A DNA stretch of 64,000 nt from Candidatus Rifleibacteriota bacterium (GCA_015232575.1 JADFZL010000006.1:241340-305339), one strand, 5' to 3'; counted from the first letter of the stretch, positions 1-9,550 are shown. Program-made: numbers and translations. Notes: generated by a model not told the origin, from the letters alone.

Positions 1-298
1 GATCAACATACATTTTATCAATATAATATTTGATCCGTTTTCCGAAAAAAGTCTGTTCACCGACTTGAAGCTCAACGTCGAACAATCGCCCGTCTGCTGC
101 CTGAGCTTTGATATCAAGTATATTTCCCTTACTGCGAACATAACTTGCCAGATTGTACGGATTTTTGATTTCAAGGCTTGCAATCTGTTCTTTCTCTGGA
201 AGAATCGAATTTATAAAAGCCCTTAAAATGTCCTTGTTTTCCTCACTTCCAAACAATTTGCGGAAAACAATATCAATCTTCGGATTCACTCGTATCAT
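1..298 (-). CDS. Rpn-family PD-(D/E)XK nuclease / putative transposase, N-terminal part
   Basis: Reads leftward off the window edge, so only the first 99 residues are visible. The start is the ATG at 298-296, preceded by a GAGGAG ribosome site. The protein opens MIRVNPKIDIVFRKLFGSEE, the usual opening of the Rpn/PDDEXK_2 family (recombination-promoting nucleases, often annotated as transposases). Residues around 60-78 carry the catalytic pattern: an Asp in ILDIKAQA and ExQ in DVELQV. Family members are Mg-dependent DNases spread by horizontal transfer. Its place beside a defence cluster fits an accessory region. The remaining length and intactness cannot be judged from here. Confidence 0.8.
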   Translation of the reverse strand, partial: MIRVNPKIDIVFRKLFGSEENKDILRAFINSILPEKEQIASLEIKNPYNLASYVRSKGNILDIKAQAADGRLFDVELQVGEQTFFGKRIKYYIDKMYVD

Positions 299-337
299 CT
301 CAAACTCCTCGCTGTTTCCTCTTTAAGACCCAATCAC

Positions 338-366
338 ATCGTATCTCAAAAAGAAATTTTTGTCAA
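338..366 (-). promoter_or_regulatory. Sigma70-like promoter for the Rpn-family gene
   Basis: On the minus strand TTGACA (366-361) is followed by a 17-bp spacer and TACGAT (343-338), which matches TATAAT at 4 of 6 positions. Transcription would start about 30 bp upstream of the ATG at 298. Assigned by eye from consensus and spacing. Confidence 0.5.
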
Positions 367-517
367 ACGCACTGCTTCGCCAGAGTAGTTTCGAAAAAGT
401 GCTATTCCAGTTTTAAGGGTGTAACTAATTTTGGAAAACTTATCACCATAACATTTGCAAAAGCTTGTAAACAGTTATTTTGAAAGAAAAATCACCTCGT
501 CAAATAGTTCTAGGATT

Positions 518-546
518 TTGACATCCTTAACCGGGTATGATATCTT
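518..546 (+). promoter_or_regulatory. Promoter of the phosphorothioation/restriction operon
   Basis: A perfect -35 TTGACA (518-523), a 17-bp spacer and a -10 TATCTT (541-546, 4 of 6 matches) lie 53 bp upstream of the first gene of the operon. The 299-599 interval therefore holds two divergent promoters and no gene. No clear operator palindrome was seen, although the operon encodes a DndB-like protein that could act as its regulator. Confidence 0.55.
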
Positions 547-599
547 GTATTTGCGAGATCCACACTTAACAAAATTTATTAGGTATGAAATAGAAAACC

Positions 600-1544
600 A
601 TGAAAAAACAAGAAGCTACTGAAACTAAGCAAAAACCAATTTTTTCGGGCCATGAAACCTTTGTCTGCCGTTATCCGTGGCTTCCAAAAGCTTTTGACGG
701 TGTCTCAAAAAATCCGAACCTTTTCTCTGACGAAGATGAGGCAATGATAAATCTAGGTGTTGGTAAAAACATGGTCCGCTCCATTCGTTTTTGGGCCAAT
801 TCAATGGGAATTATTGAAAGCCAGAATAGAGCAGGTTACAAAGTAACTCCCTTTGGTGAAAGCATTTTCGCTCCAAATGGTTACGATCCATACCTCGAAG
901 ATGAGAAAACCCTTTGGTTGCTTCACTGGAAATTGTGCTTCAAAATTGAAGAACCACTTTTTGCATGGGATTTCCTTATTAACAGATGGCAAAAGCCGAA
1001 TTTTTCTTCATCAGAAATTTTGGAAACCGCCATCAGATTGCCAGAACTTTCCCATCTAAAGCTTTCCAGGACAACAATTGATGATCATCTTGGAGTTTTT
1101 TTCCGAACTTATTTTCCTAGTCGTGGAAAAAAAGAGGAAGTGAAGGAAGAAAATCTTGACAGCCCTTTTGTTGAATTGAATTTTATTGAAAAAACTGGTG
1201 AAAGACTTAACCCAAGCACCGGACATTTCGAAGCGGTCTATTCTTTTCGAAAAGAAGAAAAATCTGAAATTTCTGATGCACTTTTTACCTACGCATTAAA
1301 TGATTTTATAAGTATGCGTTTTCCAAACGATATTACAGTTTCATTTAAGGATATTTCTACAGGTATTGGAAGCCCCGGTCAAATATTCAAACTTTCGGAA
1401 AGAGATATCCGCGAAAGACTTGAGCATATTAACAATAATAAAGAATCACCATTCGAATTTCACGATTCCTCAATAATACAGCAAATTCAAAAAAAGAAGA
1501 AAATTCCGGAAGAACAAATTTTGAAAGAAGTATACCAACCATGA
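600..1544 (+). CDS. sspB: DUF4007 protein, SspB-like (DNA phosphorothioation)
   Basis: 314 residues. The DUF4007 signature is clear: FSGHETF at residues 15-21 and LGVGKNMV at 52-59, within a region that looks like a DNA-binding helical fold. DUF4007 proteins accompany SspC and SspD in the single-strand phosphorothioation (Ssp) systems, where SspB is described as a DNA nickase that prepares the strand for sulfur insertion. This protein heads the operon and overlaps the next gene by 4 bp (ATGA), implying translational coupling. The ATG at 600 has no strong Shine-Dalgarno sequence. The family call is firm; the SspB role rests on family and gene order, and I did not identify the catalytic residues. 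Confidence 0.8.
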   Translation: MKKQEATETKQKPIFSGHETFVCRYPWLPKAFDGVSKNPNLFSDEDEAMINLGVGKNMVRSIRFWANSMGIIESQNRAGYKVTPFGESIFAPNGYDPYLEDEKTLWLLHWKLCFKIEEPLFAWDFLINRWQKPNFSSSEILETAIRLPELSHLKLSRTTIDDHLGVFFRTYFPSRGKKEEVKEENLDSPFVELNFIEKTGERLNPSTGHFEAVYSFRKEEKSEISDALFTYALNDFISMRFPNDITVSFKDISTGIGSPGQIFKLSERDIRERLEHINNNKESPFEFHDSSIIQQIQKKKKIPEEQILKEVYQP

Positions 1545-4500
1545 GCAAATACATTTCGGAACTATTTAATCCTGATTACCGTTTTTTTCGATCAGTTAAT
1601 CTTGAGCAAGATTTCTTTGATCCTCAGGTCCTAATGAACTATGTAATGACAGATTACACATTGAATTGCTTTGAAAGGATCTCCGCTGGTTTTAACAATA
1701 ACTCGACTCAAAGAGCTTGGAGAATAACTGGTGACTACGGTACAGGAAAGTCCAGCTTCGCTTTATTTCTCACAAAATTATTGTCAGGCAAATCAAAAGA
1801 ACTTTCAAGTGATGTCCAGAACCAAATTTATACAAACAAATCTTTGTCGCTGGACAATCTTAAATTTCAGCCCTTACTTCTTACAGGGCATCGCGGATCA
1901 TTTTCCAAATCACTTGCCAGAGTTTTGGTACAAAATCTTAAGCAACTTCAAATTTCTAACCATGATTCTGATCAAAATACAACCGACTTAATAGTAAAAT
2001 TAAAAAGAATCTCAGATGCCACTAAAAACCTATTTGATGGTGAATTACTGAATTTATTTAATGATTATAGAAAACTAATCAAGGAAAAAACTAATTTCTC
2101 TGGGGTTCTGCTCGTGATTGACGAAATGGGAAAGTTTCTTGAATATTCTGCACTATACCCAGAACAACAAGACGTATTCCTTTTCCAGCAAATTGCAGAA
2201 ATGGCTGCTCGAAGCGCCGATTCTCCGCTAATTATTGTCAGCTTGCTTCATCAGGGATTTAACACTTATTCATCCAAGTTACCCCTTACTACTCAGCGCG
2301 AATGGCAAAAGATTGCCGGTCGCTTTGAAGAGCTACTTTTCAATCAACCTCTTGAGCAAATTGCTTCTCTCATCTCAAGAGCTTTAAATTCTAATATTTC
2401 AACCCAAGAAAACAAGGCAAAAATAAAAACAACTCATTCAACTTTCTTTAAAAAAACAATTCAACTTGGTTGGTATGGTAATTCCGCTTATTCTCTATCA
2501 TTGGAAAAGACTTCTCTAGGTCATTTTCCACTTCATCCAACAGTAATTCCCGTTCTGATTCGTTTCTTTCACTATTTTGCCCAGAACGAAAGATCACTTT
2601 TTTCTTTTTTATTGGGTAATGAGCCTTTTGGGCTTCAATTTTTTTCAAAAACCAAAATTCTCTCTGATTCAAATTTCTTCAAACTCCCGAATTTGTATGA
2701 TTATATAAAGACAAACTTCGGAAACCAACTTTCTTTACAAAACGGTCATCTTCATTGGGCACAACTTGATTCAATTATCGAAGGTTTTCACCATGAAGAC
2801 GATCTCGAAAAGGATATTTTAAAAATAACCGGCTTATTGAATATCCTTCACGCAGATGATTTAAGTTGTACAAGAGATTTGTTGTCGGTTGCTCTGGGAA
2901 ATAATGACAATTCTGAAAAGATCAATATTTCTATAGAGAAACTAATTAAAGAAGGGATTATTTATTCCCGCGGTAAAAAAGAGGGTTTCTGTCTATGGCC
3001 ACATCTCAGCATTGATTTAAATAAAGTCTATGAAAAAGCCGTTCAAACAATTGGGAACATCGAACGAGTAGCAGATCTCATTAAGGAAAAAATAGACCCT
3101 ACGCCACTTGTTGCCCGAAGACACTATATTAAGACTGGAAATTTGCGATATTTTACAATCAGGCATTGTACTTTAGACGATATCTCATCTCAAACGTTTT
3201 TAGACTTTGAGCTTGACTTAGCAGGAAAAAATCTTGATGGGTTACTTATAATTCCGTTATGTGAAAATCTTGAAGAAGTTAATAAAGCTCAAAAAATTGC
3301 AGAAAAGAAATCTTTTAAGGAAAAAAAGCAGGTTATTTTTGCCATTCCAGGACCACTGAATTCACTTGTTCATTTCCTTCAGGATCACCTGTGTTGGGAA
3401 TGGATTAGCCTCAATACACCAGAATTACACGCTGATCGTTTCGCGGCGGAGGAAGTTGCGAGAAAGAGAAACCTTTCAAAGCTAACATTTGAGAAAAATT
3501 TGAAAAATTACATAAATTTGAAAATTTTTTCATCAGACCCTGGAATGGAAATATTTCAATGCGGTTCAAAAGTAAAAGTATCCTCAGGGCGAGAATTCCT
3601 AGAACTTTTATCCAAAACTTGTGATGAAGTGTTTTCCAAAGCCCCAATTTTAAAAAATGAATTAATTAATCGCAGAAATATTAGTGCCAGTGCCGCTGCT
3701 GCAAGAATGAGATTAGTCGAAAGAATATTTAAATCTTCTGAAAAAGCGTTTTTAGGAATGGACCCTGAAAAAAAGCCACCGGAAATGTCTATTTATCTTT
3801 CGGTACTAAAACATGGGAATCTTCATTCAAATGAAGGCGGATTGTCTTTGCCGGAACCAAAAAAAGATGAATGTAATTTTTATCCTGTGTTTTCTTATAT
3901 GATTAAAGAATTAGAAAATACCAGAAACTCAAGAATATCTGTTTCAGAAATGGTTCAAAAAATTAAACTTCCACCTTATGGTGTTAGAGAAGGTCTTGCG
4001 TTTCTTTTTCTTGCAGTTTTTGCTGCCGTAAAAGAAAATGAAATTGCTTTCTATGAAGGAGGATCTTTTGTTCCCAAAATAGAAAGCGAAGAGTTTTTGC
4101 GACTTATAAAAAAGCCAGAAACATTTGAAATGCAATATTGCAAAATTGATGGAGTAAAAAAAGAAATTTTTACAAAATTAATCAAAACTCTAGAATTAGC
4201 GACAAAAAATTCAACTGAACCCGAATTTCTTGATATTGTAAAACCGCTTTGTACTTTTGTGAGCCAGTTGCCACCATACGCGATAAAAACAAAAAAACTT
4301 TCTAAAAGAACTCTTGGGTGCAGAGATACAATAATGAGCGCACGTGATCCAATAAAACTTATTTTTGAAGAGCTACCACAAATTCTTGAGGTAAAGTTTA
4401 TTTTCGACAAGGATAACGGTCCTTCAATAACCAATAAAAGTTGTTTTGTCGATGAAAGTGCATCTCCAAATTATCAGAGTAAAAATCTTGTTCAAGAATT

Positions 4501-5095
4501 TGTTTCATCTTTGAAAAACGCACTAGATGAGTTAAAATATTCTTACCCGGAGCTCTTGAACAGAATAAAAAGAGAAATTTTGATTGTTTTTGATTCTACC
4601 GAGACATTTGCAAATGCACGAATAGCTATCGCATCAAGAGCAGAAGCAGTTCTTTGCGATGTTCGTGAACCAAGATTAAAGGCATTCTGTTTACGATTAT
4701 TTGACGACAATCTTCCGGAAATGGAATGGATTGAATCAATTGGAAGCCTAATTGCAAATAAGCCACCGAAACAATGGAATGACAACGATGAAGAACATTT
4801 TTATCGAGAAGCAGATGAAATCATCCAAAGATTTAAGCGTGTAGAAAATACCGTTTTTGGAAGACTCCAAAACCCTTCAGCACTTGAAGCTGTTAGAGTT
4901 GGGATTACTCATCTGGACGGGACAGAAAGACACGAAGTGCTTTATTGTACAAAATCTGATATATTGGAAGCACAAAAACTTCAGAAAAAGATTGAAAATT
5001 TAATAGCTGAAAACAAAAGTCTTGGTTTATTTGCAGCATCCCAAGCTATTCTGAAAAATTTAAATATGGAAAAAGAAGTTGAAAGCGATGCCTGA
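1541..5095 (+). CDS. sspC: Large P-loop ATPase, SspC-like
   Basis: 1184 residues. A Walker A motif GDYGTGKSS sits at residues 64-72 and a Walker B LLVIDEMGK at 190-198, so the N-terminal third is an AAA/STAND-like ATPase. The long remainder has no motif I recognise. The next gene overlaps its 3' end and a DUF4007 gene precedes it, which is the order sspB-sspC-sspD of single-strand phosphorothioation clusters; SspC there is an ATPase working with SspB and SspD. The protein is larger than I would expect for a minimal SspC, so it may be a divergent member of the family. Lysine- and isoleucine-rich, in line with the A+T-rich composition of the whole cluster. Confidence 0.72.
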   Translation: MSKYISELFNPDYRFFRSVNLEQDFFDPQVLMNYVMTDYTLNCFERISAGFNNNSTQRAWRITGDYGTGKSSFALFLTKLLSGKSKELSSDVQNQIYTNKSLSLDNLKFQPLLLTGHRGSFSKSLARVLVQNLKQLQISNHDSDQNTTDLIVKLKRISDATKNLFDGELLNLFNDYRKLIKEKTNFSGVLLVIDEMGKFLEYSALYPEQQDVFLFQQIAEMAARSADSPLIIVSLLHQGFNTYSSKLPLTTQREWQKIAGRFEELLFNQPLEQIASLISRALNSNISTQENKAKIKTTHSTFFKKTIQLGWYGNSAYSLSLEKTSLGHFPLHPTVIPVLIRFFHYFAQNERSLFSFLLGNEPFGLQFFSKTKILSDSNFFKLPNLYDYIKTNFGNQLSLQNGHLHWAQLDSIIEGFHHEDDLEKDILKITGLLNILHADDLSCTRDLLSVALGNNDNSEKINISIEKLIKEGIIYSRGKKEGFCLWPHLSIDLNKVYEKAVQTIGNIERVADLIKEKIDPTPLVARRHYIKTGNLRYFTIRHCTLDDISSQTFLDFELDLAGKNLDGLLIIPLCENLEEVNKAQKIAEKKSFKEKKQVIFAIPGPLNSLVHFLQDHLCWEWISLNTPELHADRFAAEEVARKRNLSKLTFEKNLKNYINLKIFSSDPGMEIFQCGSKVKVSSGREFLELLSKTCDEVFSKAPILKNELINRRNISASAAAARMRLVERIFKSSEKAFLGMDPEKKPPEMSIYLSVLKHGNLHSNEGGLSLPEPKKDECNFYPVFSYMIKELENTRNSRISVSEMVQKIKLPPYGVREGLAFLFLAVFAAVKENEIAFYEGGSFVPKIESEEFLRLIKKPETFEMQYCKIDGVKKEIFTKLIKTLELATKNSTEPEFLDIVKPLCTFVSQLPPYAIKTKKLSKRTLGCRDTIMSARDPIKLIFEELPQILEVKFIFDKDNGPSITNKSCFVDESASPNYQSKNLVQEFVSSLKNALDELKYSYPELLNRIKREILIVFDSTETFANARIAIASRAEAVLCDVREPRLKAFCLRLFDDNLPEMEWIESIGSLIANKPPKQWNDNDEEHFYREADEIIQRFKRVENTVFGRLQNPSALEAVRVGITHLDGTERHEVLYCTKSDILEAQKLQKKIENLIAENKSLGLFAASQAILKNLNMEKEVESDA

Positions 5096-5894
5096 ATATC
5101 GACACATTTTAAGTCTTTCCGGCGGCAAAGATAGCACTGCCTTGGCTTTGTACATGCGTGACAAAGTTCCTGAAATGGAATATGTTTTTTGTGACACAGG
5201 AAAGGAACTTCCTGAAACTTATGAGTATTTAAGCAGAGTTGAAGCCTTTCTTGGAAAAAAGATAACCGTTTTGAATGATCGTGCCGGCTTTGACCATTGG
5301 TTGAAAGTGTTTGATGGTTATTTGCCAGCGCCCAATATGCGTTGGTGTACAAAGCTGTTAAAGTTAAAACCTTTTGAGTATTTTGTCGGTGATACCCCCG
5401 TAATAAGCTATATTGGTCTTCGGGCGGATGAAGATCGCACCGGATTAATCAGCGGAAAGCCAAATTTGAAAACAGTGTTTCCATTTAAAGAAGATGGCAT
5501 AAACTACGAAAATGTACTAAGAATTCTTGAGGATAGCGGAATAGGTTTGCCACCTTATTGGAACTGGGGAAGAACAAATTCTGGCTGCTATTTTTGCTTC
5601 TTTCAAAAATCCTACGAGTGGGTGCGATTACTGGAAGTTCACCCAGACTTGTTTGATGAAGCCCAAAAATATGAAAAATTCAGCGATATTCCCGGAAAAT
5701 CATTCCTCTGGAACCAGGAAATGTCACTAGCAGAACTTCGAAAGCCGAACAACGTTCAAGCAATAAAAAATCGTTTTTTTGCCAGACAAGCCACGATGAA
5801 AAAAAATCGCAAAAACAAACGCTTAATCGAAATCTTCACCGATTACGAGTTCGACGAAAACGAACCCCAAGCCTGTCTGATCTGCCAACTTTAA
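5088..5894 (+). CDS. sspD: PAPS-reductase-type PP-loop sulfurtransferase, SspD/DndC-like
   Basis: 268 residues from the ATG at 5088, which overlaps the end of the preceding gene by 8 bp; a TTG nine bases earlier is a less likely start. The PP-loop SGGKDS lies at residues 11-16 and CDTGKELPETY at 35-45, as in PAPS reductases and DndC/SspD. Cysteine pairs C167-x2-C170 and C263-x2-C266 are placed to hold an Fe-S cluster or zinc, and C87 lies in the RWCTKLLK motif. Family knowledge: DndC/SspD adenylates the DNA backbone phosphate and passes sulfur to it. Sulfur would be delivered by a cysteine desulfurase, which is not encoded in this window. Confidence 0.85.
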   Translation: MPEYRHILSLSGGKDSTALALYMRDKVPEMEYVFCDTGKELPETYEYLSRVEAFLGKKITVLNDRAGFDHWLKVFDGYLPAPNMRWCTKLLKLKPFEYFVGDTPVISYIGLRADEDRTGLISGKPNLKTVFPFKEDGINYENVLRILEDSGIGLPPYWNWGRTNSGCYFCFFQKSYEWVRLLEVHPDLFDEAQKYEKFSDIPGKSFLWNQEMSLAELRKPNNVQAIKNRFFARQATMKKNRKNKRLIEIFTDYEFDENEPQACLICQL

Positions 5895-5911
5895 TATAGA
5901 GGTTTATTTGA

Positions 5912-6415
5912 TTGGAAATACAACCTGAAGCTCAAGACATGTGTAATGATTACGAGATGCTGCAAAATTGCATTATAGATAAAGTATTTTTTTGTCCACA
6001 GCAATGGAAGAGATTTTCACCGCCAGCAGGAGTAGATATCGTCTGGGATATTGTGCCTTTTCAAATAGAATCCAGAGATAAAGTTCCCGACAAAGCAAAT
6101 GGCATATATAGCTTTGTAATTACTCCAAATGTAGCTGACCACCCATTGAACAGCTTGCTTATATATATTGGAAAAGCAGATAAGATGTCCTTGAGAAAGC
6201 GGTTCATGAGTTATTTTAATGAAATTAAACAAATGAAAAGAATGCCTTTGTGTTACCTTCTAAAAAAATATTTGGGTCATTTATCCTTTTGCTTTTGTAA
6301 AATTGATGATTCAAGCAAAATTGACCCACTTGAACAAGAATTGATTAACGCTCTTATTCCCCCTGGAAATAAGGAATATAAGGGCAAAATAGGAAAAGCA
6401 AGAGGAGCTTTCTGA
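5912..6415 (+). CDS. GIY-YIG nuclease-domain protein inside the phosphorothioation operon
   Basis: 167 residues from a TTG at 5912, which has AGAGG nine bases upstream; an ATG at 5939 is the alternative start. GIY-YIG hallmarks are in order: NGIYSF at 63-68, IYIGKA at 84-89, a basic stretch SLRKRF at 93-98 holding the expected Arg, the metal-binding Glu at 141 (DPLEQEL), and an N at 153 in IPPGNK. The protein is essentially one nuclease domain with a ~60-residue N-terminal extension. It follows sspD by 17 bp and overlaps the next gene (TGATG), so it belongs to the operon. It could be an effector that cuts unmodified DNA, or a nicking partner for modification. I do not know it as a standard Ssp or Dnd component. 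Confidence 0.72.
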   Translation: MEIQPEAQDMCNDYEMLQNCIIDKVFFCPQQWKRFSPPAGVDIVWDIVPFQIESRDKVPDKANGIYSFVITPNVADHPLNSLLIYIGKADKMSLRKRFMSYFNEIKQMKRMPLCYLLKKYLGHLSFCFCKIDDSSKIDPLEQELINALIPPGNKEYKGKIGKARGAF

Positions 6416-7656
6416 TGAGTATCCTTAGAATACCTTCGCTAAGAGGTTTAATTGGTGACTGGATTTATTATGTTTCACTTTTACCTTTTTCCGAAATTGC
6501 CAAAAGAATAAAAAAAACAGATGAAATTCACAAAAGCCACTTTCTTCGTGAAATGATACAAAGGGCCCTAAGCAATAGAAGCAAAGAAATATCTTCCTAC
6601 ATTGAAAAACAACCACAAAGATTCTTTAATTCTATCGTTGTAGGTGTTTACGATGGAAAACCTGAGTGGTCTGAGATAACACTGGAAGATATGGTTCAAC
6701 CTTCTGAAAATTCAAAAAAGACAGTAAAAAATGAAAGCATGGGAATTTTAACTTTATCAGGAGAAGAAAAACTATTTGCTATTGATGGACAACATCGTGT
6801 TGAAGGTATAAGGGAGGCTCTGGAAAAAGGTTTTACAAGTAATGATGAGGTTTGTACCATTTTTGTTGCCCATAAAACTTCAGAAGAAGGGATTCAAAGA
6901 ACCAGAAGGTTGTTTACAACTTTGAATAGATATGCCAAACCAGTTAGTTTAACCGATTTAGTTGCTCTTGATGAAGACGATATAGCTTCAATTCTAACGA
7001 GAGAACTCATTGAAAATCATAACTTTTTTAATAGAAAGAATCGTGTTTCTCTGGCAAAAACAGTGTCAATAAATCCCAAAGATAAACAGAGTGTAACTTC
7101 TCTCCAAGCTCTCTACAAAGCAGTAGAGATATTATTGCAAGTGGAAATTGAAAAAGATTTTAATCATTTCCGGAAGAAAAGACCCGAGGATAATATTATT
7201 GAAGATTATAAGCATAAGGTCTTCGAGTTTTGGGATATCTTAATAGAAAAAAGTCCAGCTTATAAAAAAGTATTATCTTTTGAAGAGGGAGTTGAAATTC
7301 CTGACGACTACAGAAGTGAAAAGGGTGGAAATCTTCTTTTTCGACCAGTTGCATATCAAATTATATTGAAAAGTTATCAAAAAGCTCATAAATCTGGCAT
7401 GAATAAAAATGAATTTTTGAATCGTTTTTCAAAGATTCCTTTAGATTTAAATAAATTGCCATGGTTCATGTTATTATGGAATGGAAATAGCATGATTACG
7501 GAAAGCAAAAATCAAAGTGTTGCCGTAGATTCAGTTCTTTATTTGATTGGTACAAATGATAAAAAGGGGATTTTTTCGTTCGAACATTTCAAAAAATCGA
7601 TTGAAACAATTTTCAATAAAAGATGGGATGAGATAAACTTCCCGAAACCAATATAA
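6415..7656 (+). CDS. DGQHR-domain protein, DndB-like
   Basis: 413 residues. The signature FAIDGQHRVEGI is at 122-133, and LFTTLNRYAKPVS at 166-178 matches the second conserved motif of DndB/DGQHR proteins. In Dnd systems DndB represses the modification operon and tunes modification density, and some DGQHR proteins have ATPase or DNA-binding activity. The gene is coupled to the preceding GIY-YIG gene (overlapping TGATG) and lies 4 bp before the next gene, between the modification and restriction halves of the island. DndB is normally divergent from, or at the head of, dndCDE, so a mid-operon position in an Ssp-type cluster is unusual. Regulatory role is inferred. Confidence 0.75.
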   Translation: MSILRIPSLRGLIGDWIYYVSLLPFSEIAKRIKKTDEIHKSHFLREMIQRALSNRSKEISSYIEKQPQRFFNSIVVGVYDGKPEWSEITLEDMVQPSENSKKTVKNESMGILTLSGEEKLFAIDGQHRVEGIREALEKGFTSNDEVCTIFVAHKTSEEGIQRTRRLFTTLNRYAKPVSLTDLVALDEDDIASILTRELIENHNFFNRKNRVSLAKTVSINPKDKQSVTSLQALYKAVEILLQVEIEKDFNHFRKKRPEDNIIEDYKHKVFEFWDILIEKSPAYKKVLSFEEGVEIPDDYRSEKGGNLLFRPVAYQIILKSYQKAHKSGMNKNEFLNRFSKIPLDLNKLPWFMLLWNGNSMITESKNQSVAVDSVLYLIGTNDKKGIFSFEHFKKSIETIFNKRWDEINFPKPI

Positions 7657-7660
7657 GACA

Positions 7661-9550
7661 ATGACAAATACTCAATCCTGGATAAAATTTCTTCGGCAGT
7701 ATGGACCTATTGCGCGGAATGATAATATGTATGATGAGACCATTTCGCGTTCTGCGCGGCGTTCCAAAATCAAGCCAATTGAATTTGTACATCCATTACG
7801 TGATGAGATTATTTCTAATTTTTCCTCAGACAATCCGGTTTCAGTTATATTAACTGGTACGGCAGGAGATGGAAAAACTCACCTTTGCCGTCAAGTCTGG
7901 CAGTCACTGAATGGTGATGATAAAGAATGGGCAGGCGACGACCCGTATCTTTGTCTTAAAATAGGTCAGGAAGAAAATTCTATTTTGTCATTTATTTCAG
8001 ATAAGCCCCAGAAACAAATGACTGTTCACTTTATTCGTGACTTAAGCGGTTGGTCACCCCAGCAGGGAAGCGAGTGGGAGCCGGAGAAAGAAAACCTGTT
8101 GAATCAGTTTTCACAGTCGATCTTTGATTCAAACTCACAAGAAATTTTTCTCATCGCTGCAAATGATGGGCAGTTAATTGATTCCTGGAAACGTTTAAAA
8201 AACACAGTTTGGGTCGTTAAGGCAAGGCAGGCATTTGAAGATTTACTCGTTGAAGACAAGAAAGAACTTCCTGGTACAAGATTAAAATTCTTTAATCTGA
8301 GTCGCGGAAATTCTGTTGACCTTTTTAATGAAACTCTGAACGCGTTGTTGAATCATGACGGCTGGAAAGAACTTGAAATTTCAAATTCCGGTGAAAATGA
8401 ATTTTTTGGAATAAATTGTCCAATACGAAAAAACCTGGAACTGTTGAAAACTGAACTTGTTCAAACCCGCCTGCGCAATCTGATACAGCTTTGCGGTTGC
8501 AACGGTTTTCATATTCCGATCAGGCAGATTTTAATACTGCTCTCAAATGCCCTCCTAGGACATCCTGATGTAAAAGACTACTTAATGACTCCGAGCGATG
8601 TACCCCAGGTGATCGCAAATGATACAATATGCAAAGCAAGTTTGTACAATAATATATTCGGGGGAAATCTTCCAGAAAACAGACGCTCTGAAATTACCAT
8701 ATTCAATTACTTTGACCGATTTCAAATTGGCAATGAAACAGCAAATCGTATTGATAATATTCTTATTTTCGGAGAAGATGATCCCCAACTTCAGGAATAT
8801 TTCCAAAAGTATGTTGGATCTGATAGATTCTATGGCGTTTCGAAGTATTATTCAAACGCTAAAAAACAATACATTGAGGGCACTGATGAAGATGAAAACA
8901 AAAGCAGCGAATTCATTGAATTTCTGAAATCACAGCGCAGAGGTTTGTTCTTTAAAATACCTCAAGATGAAGAGGAAGAACTGAAGATCTGGGAATTAAC
9001 TGTTTTCAAATTTGCTGGAGAATATCTTAATTCATTAATCAGACCTCTTAAAAGTAATGAACCAATCAGCAAGCACATTCTTTCAAAGATAATAAGAGGC
9101 TTGAACCGTATTTTTACAGGAATGTTCATTAATTCAGATCGTGAAATAATTTTAGCTACGAGTGGAAACAACTCACAGGCAAGAATTTGCAGAATGCTGA
9201 TTTCAAAACTAAACGTTTCCCATTACAAGGGTGAAAAAATAGTTTTTCAGCTATGCGAAAACTCAAATAGAGTATTACTTGTTTTTCATTTTTCTCAAAG
9301 TGATTTTGTCGAATTCCCTCTTAACCTGATTCGTTACGAGTTTCTATCAAGAGTCGGCGAAGAAGGGGCACTTCCGGGAAATTTTTCACGAGAATGCTAT
9401 GAAGATATATTATCATTAAAAAGTCAGTTGCTGGAGAGATTTCGCAAGCTAAACCCAATTGAACGCAGTGATAAGATTATCGAACTGACAACATTTTCTC
9501 TCAGCGACCAGGGCTTGCCAATAGAACACTCTATCGAGGTAACTTTGTGA
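7661..9550 (+). CDS. dptF: P-loop ATPase, DptF/SspF-like restriction component
   Basis: 629 residues. A Walker A motif GTAGDGKT lies at 65-72, and FLIAANDGQL at 163-172 looks like the sensor strand of an AAA fold. The C-terminal half lacks a recognised motif. It opens a three-gene block (this gene, 9547-11076 and 11069-16285), each overlapping the next, which mirrors the DptF-DptG-DptH (DndFGH, SspFGH) restriction modules that recognise and damage DNA lacking phosphorothioate marks. The name rests on the ATPase motif, gene order and the much clearer DptH-like third gene. Confidence 0.6.
   Translation: MTNTQSWIKFLRQYGPIARNDNMYDETISRSARRSKIKPIEFVHPLRDEIISNFSSDNPVSVILTGTAGDGKTHLCRQVWQSLNGDDKEWAGDDPYLCLKIGQEENSILSFISDKPQKQMTVHFIRDLSGWSPQQGSEWEPEKENLLNQFSQSIFDSNSQEIFLIAANDGQLIDSWKRLKNTVWVVKARQAFEDLLVEDKKELPGTRLKFFNLSRGNSVDLFNETLNALLNHDGWKELEISNSGENEFFGINCPIRKNLELLKTELVQTRLRNLIQLCGCNGFHIPIRQILILLSNALLGHPDVKDYLMTPSDVPQVIANDTICKASLYNNIFGGNLPENRRSEITIFNYFDRFQIGNETANRIDNILIFGEDDPQLQEYFQKYVGSDRFYGVSKYYSNAKKQYIEGTDEDENKSSEFIEFLKSQRRGLFFKIPQDEEEELKIWELTVFKFAGEYLNSLIRPLKSNEPISKHILSKIIRGLNRIFTGMFINSDREIILATSGNNSQARICRMLISKLNVSHYKGEKIVFQLCENSNRVLLVFHFSQSDFVEFPLNLIRYEFLSRVGEEGALPGNFSRECYEDILSLKSQLLERFRKLNPIERSDKIIELTTFSLSDQGLPIEHSIEVTL

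Noticed and set aside
4051..4434. Antisense open frames inside the large island genes
   Set aside because: They lie wholly within strong coding genes of the other strand, have no ribosome site, and their protein sequences show no family features.
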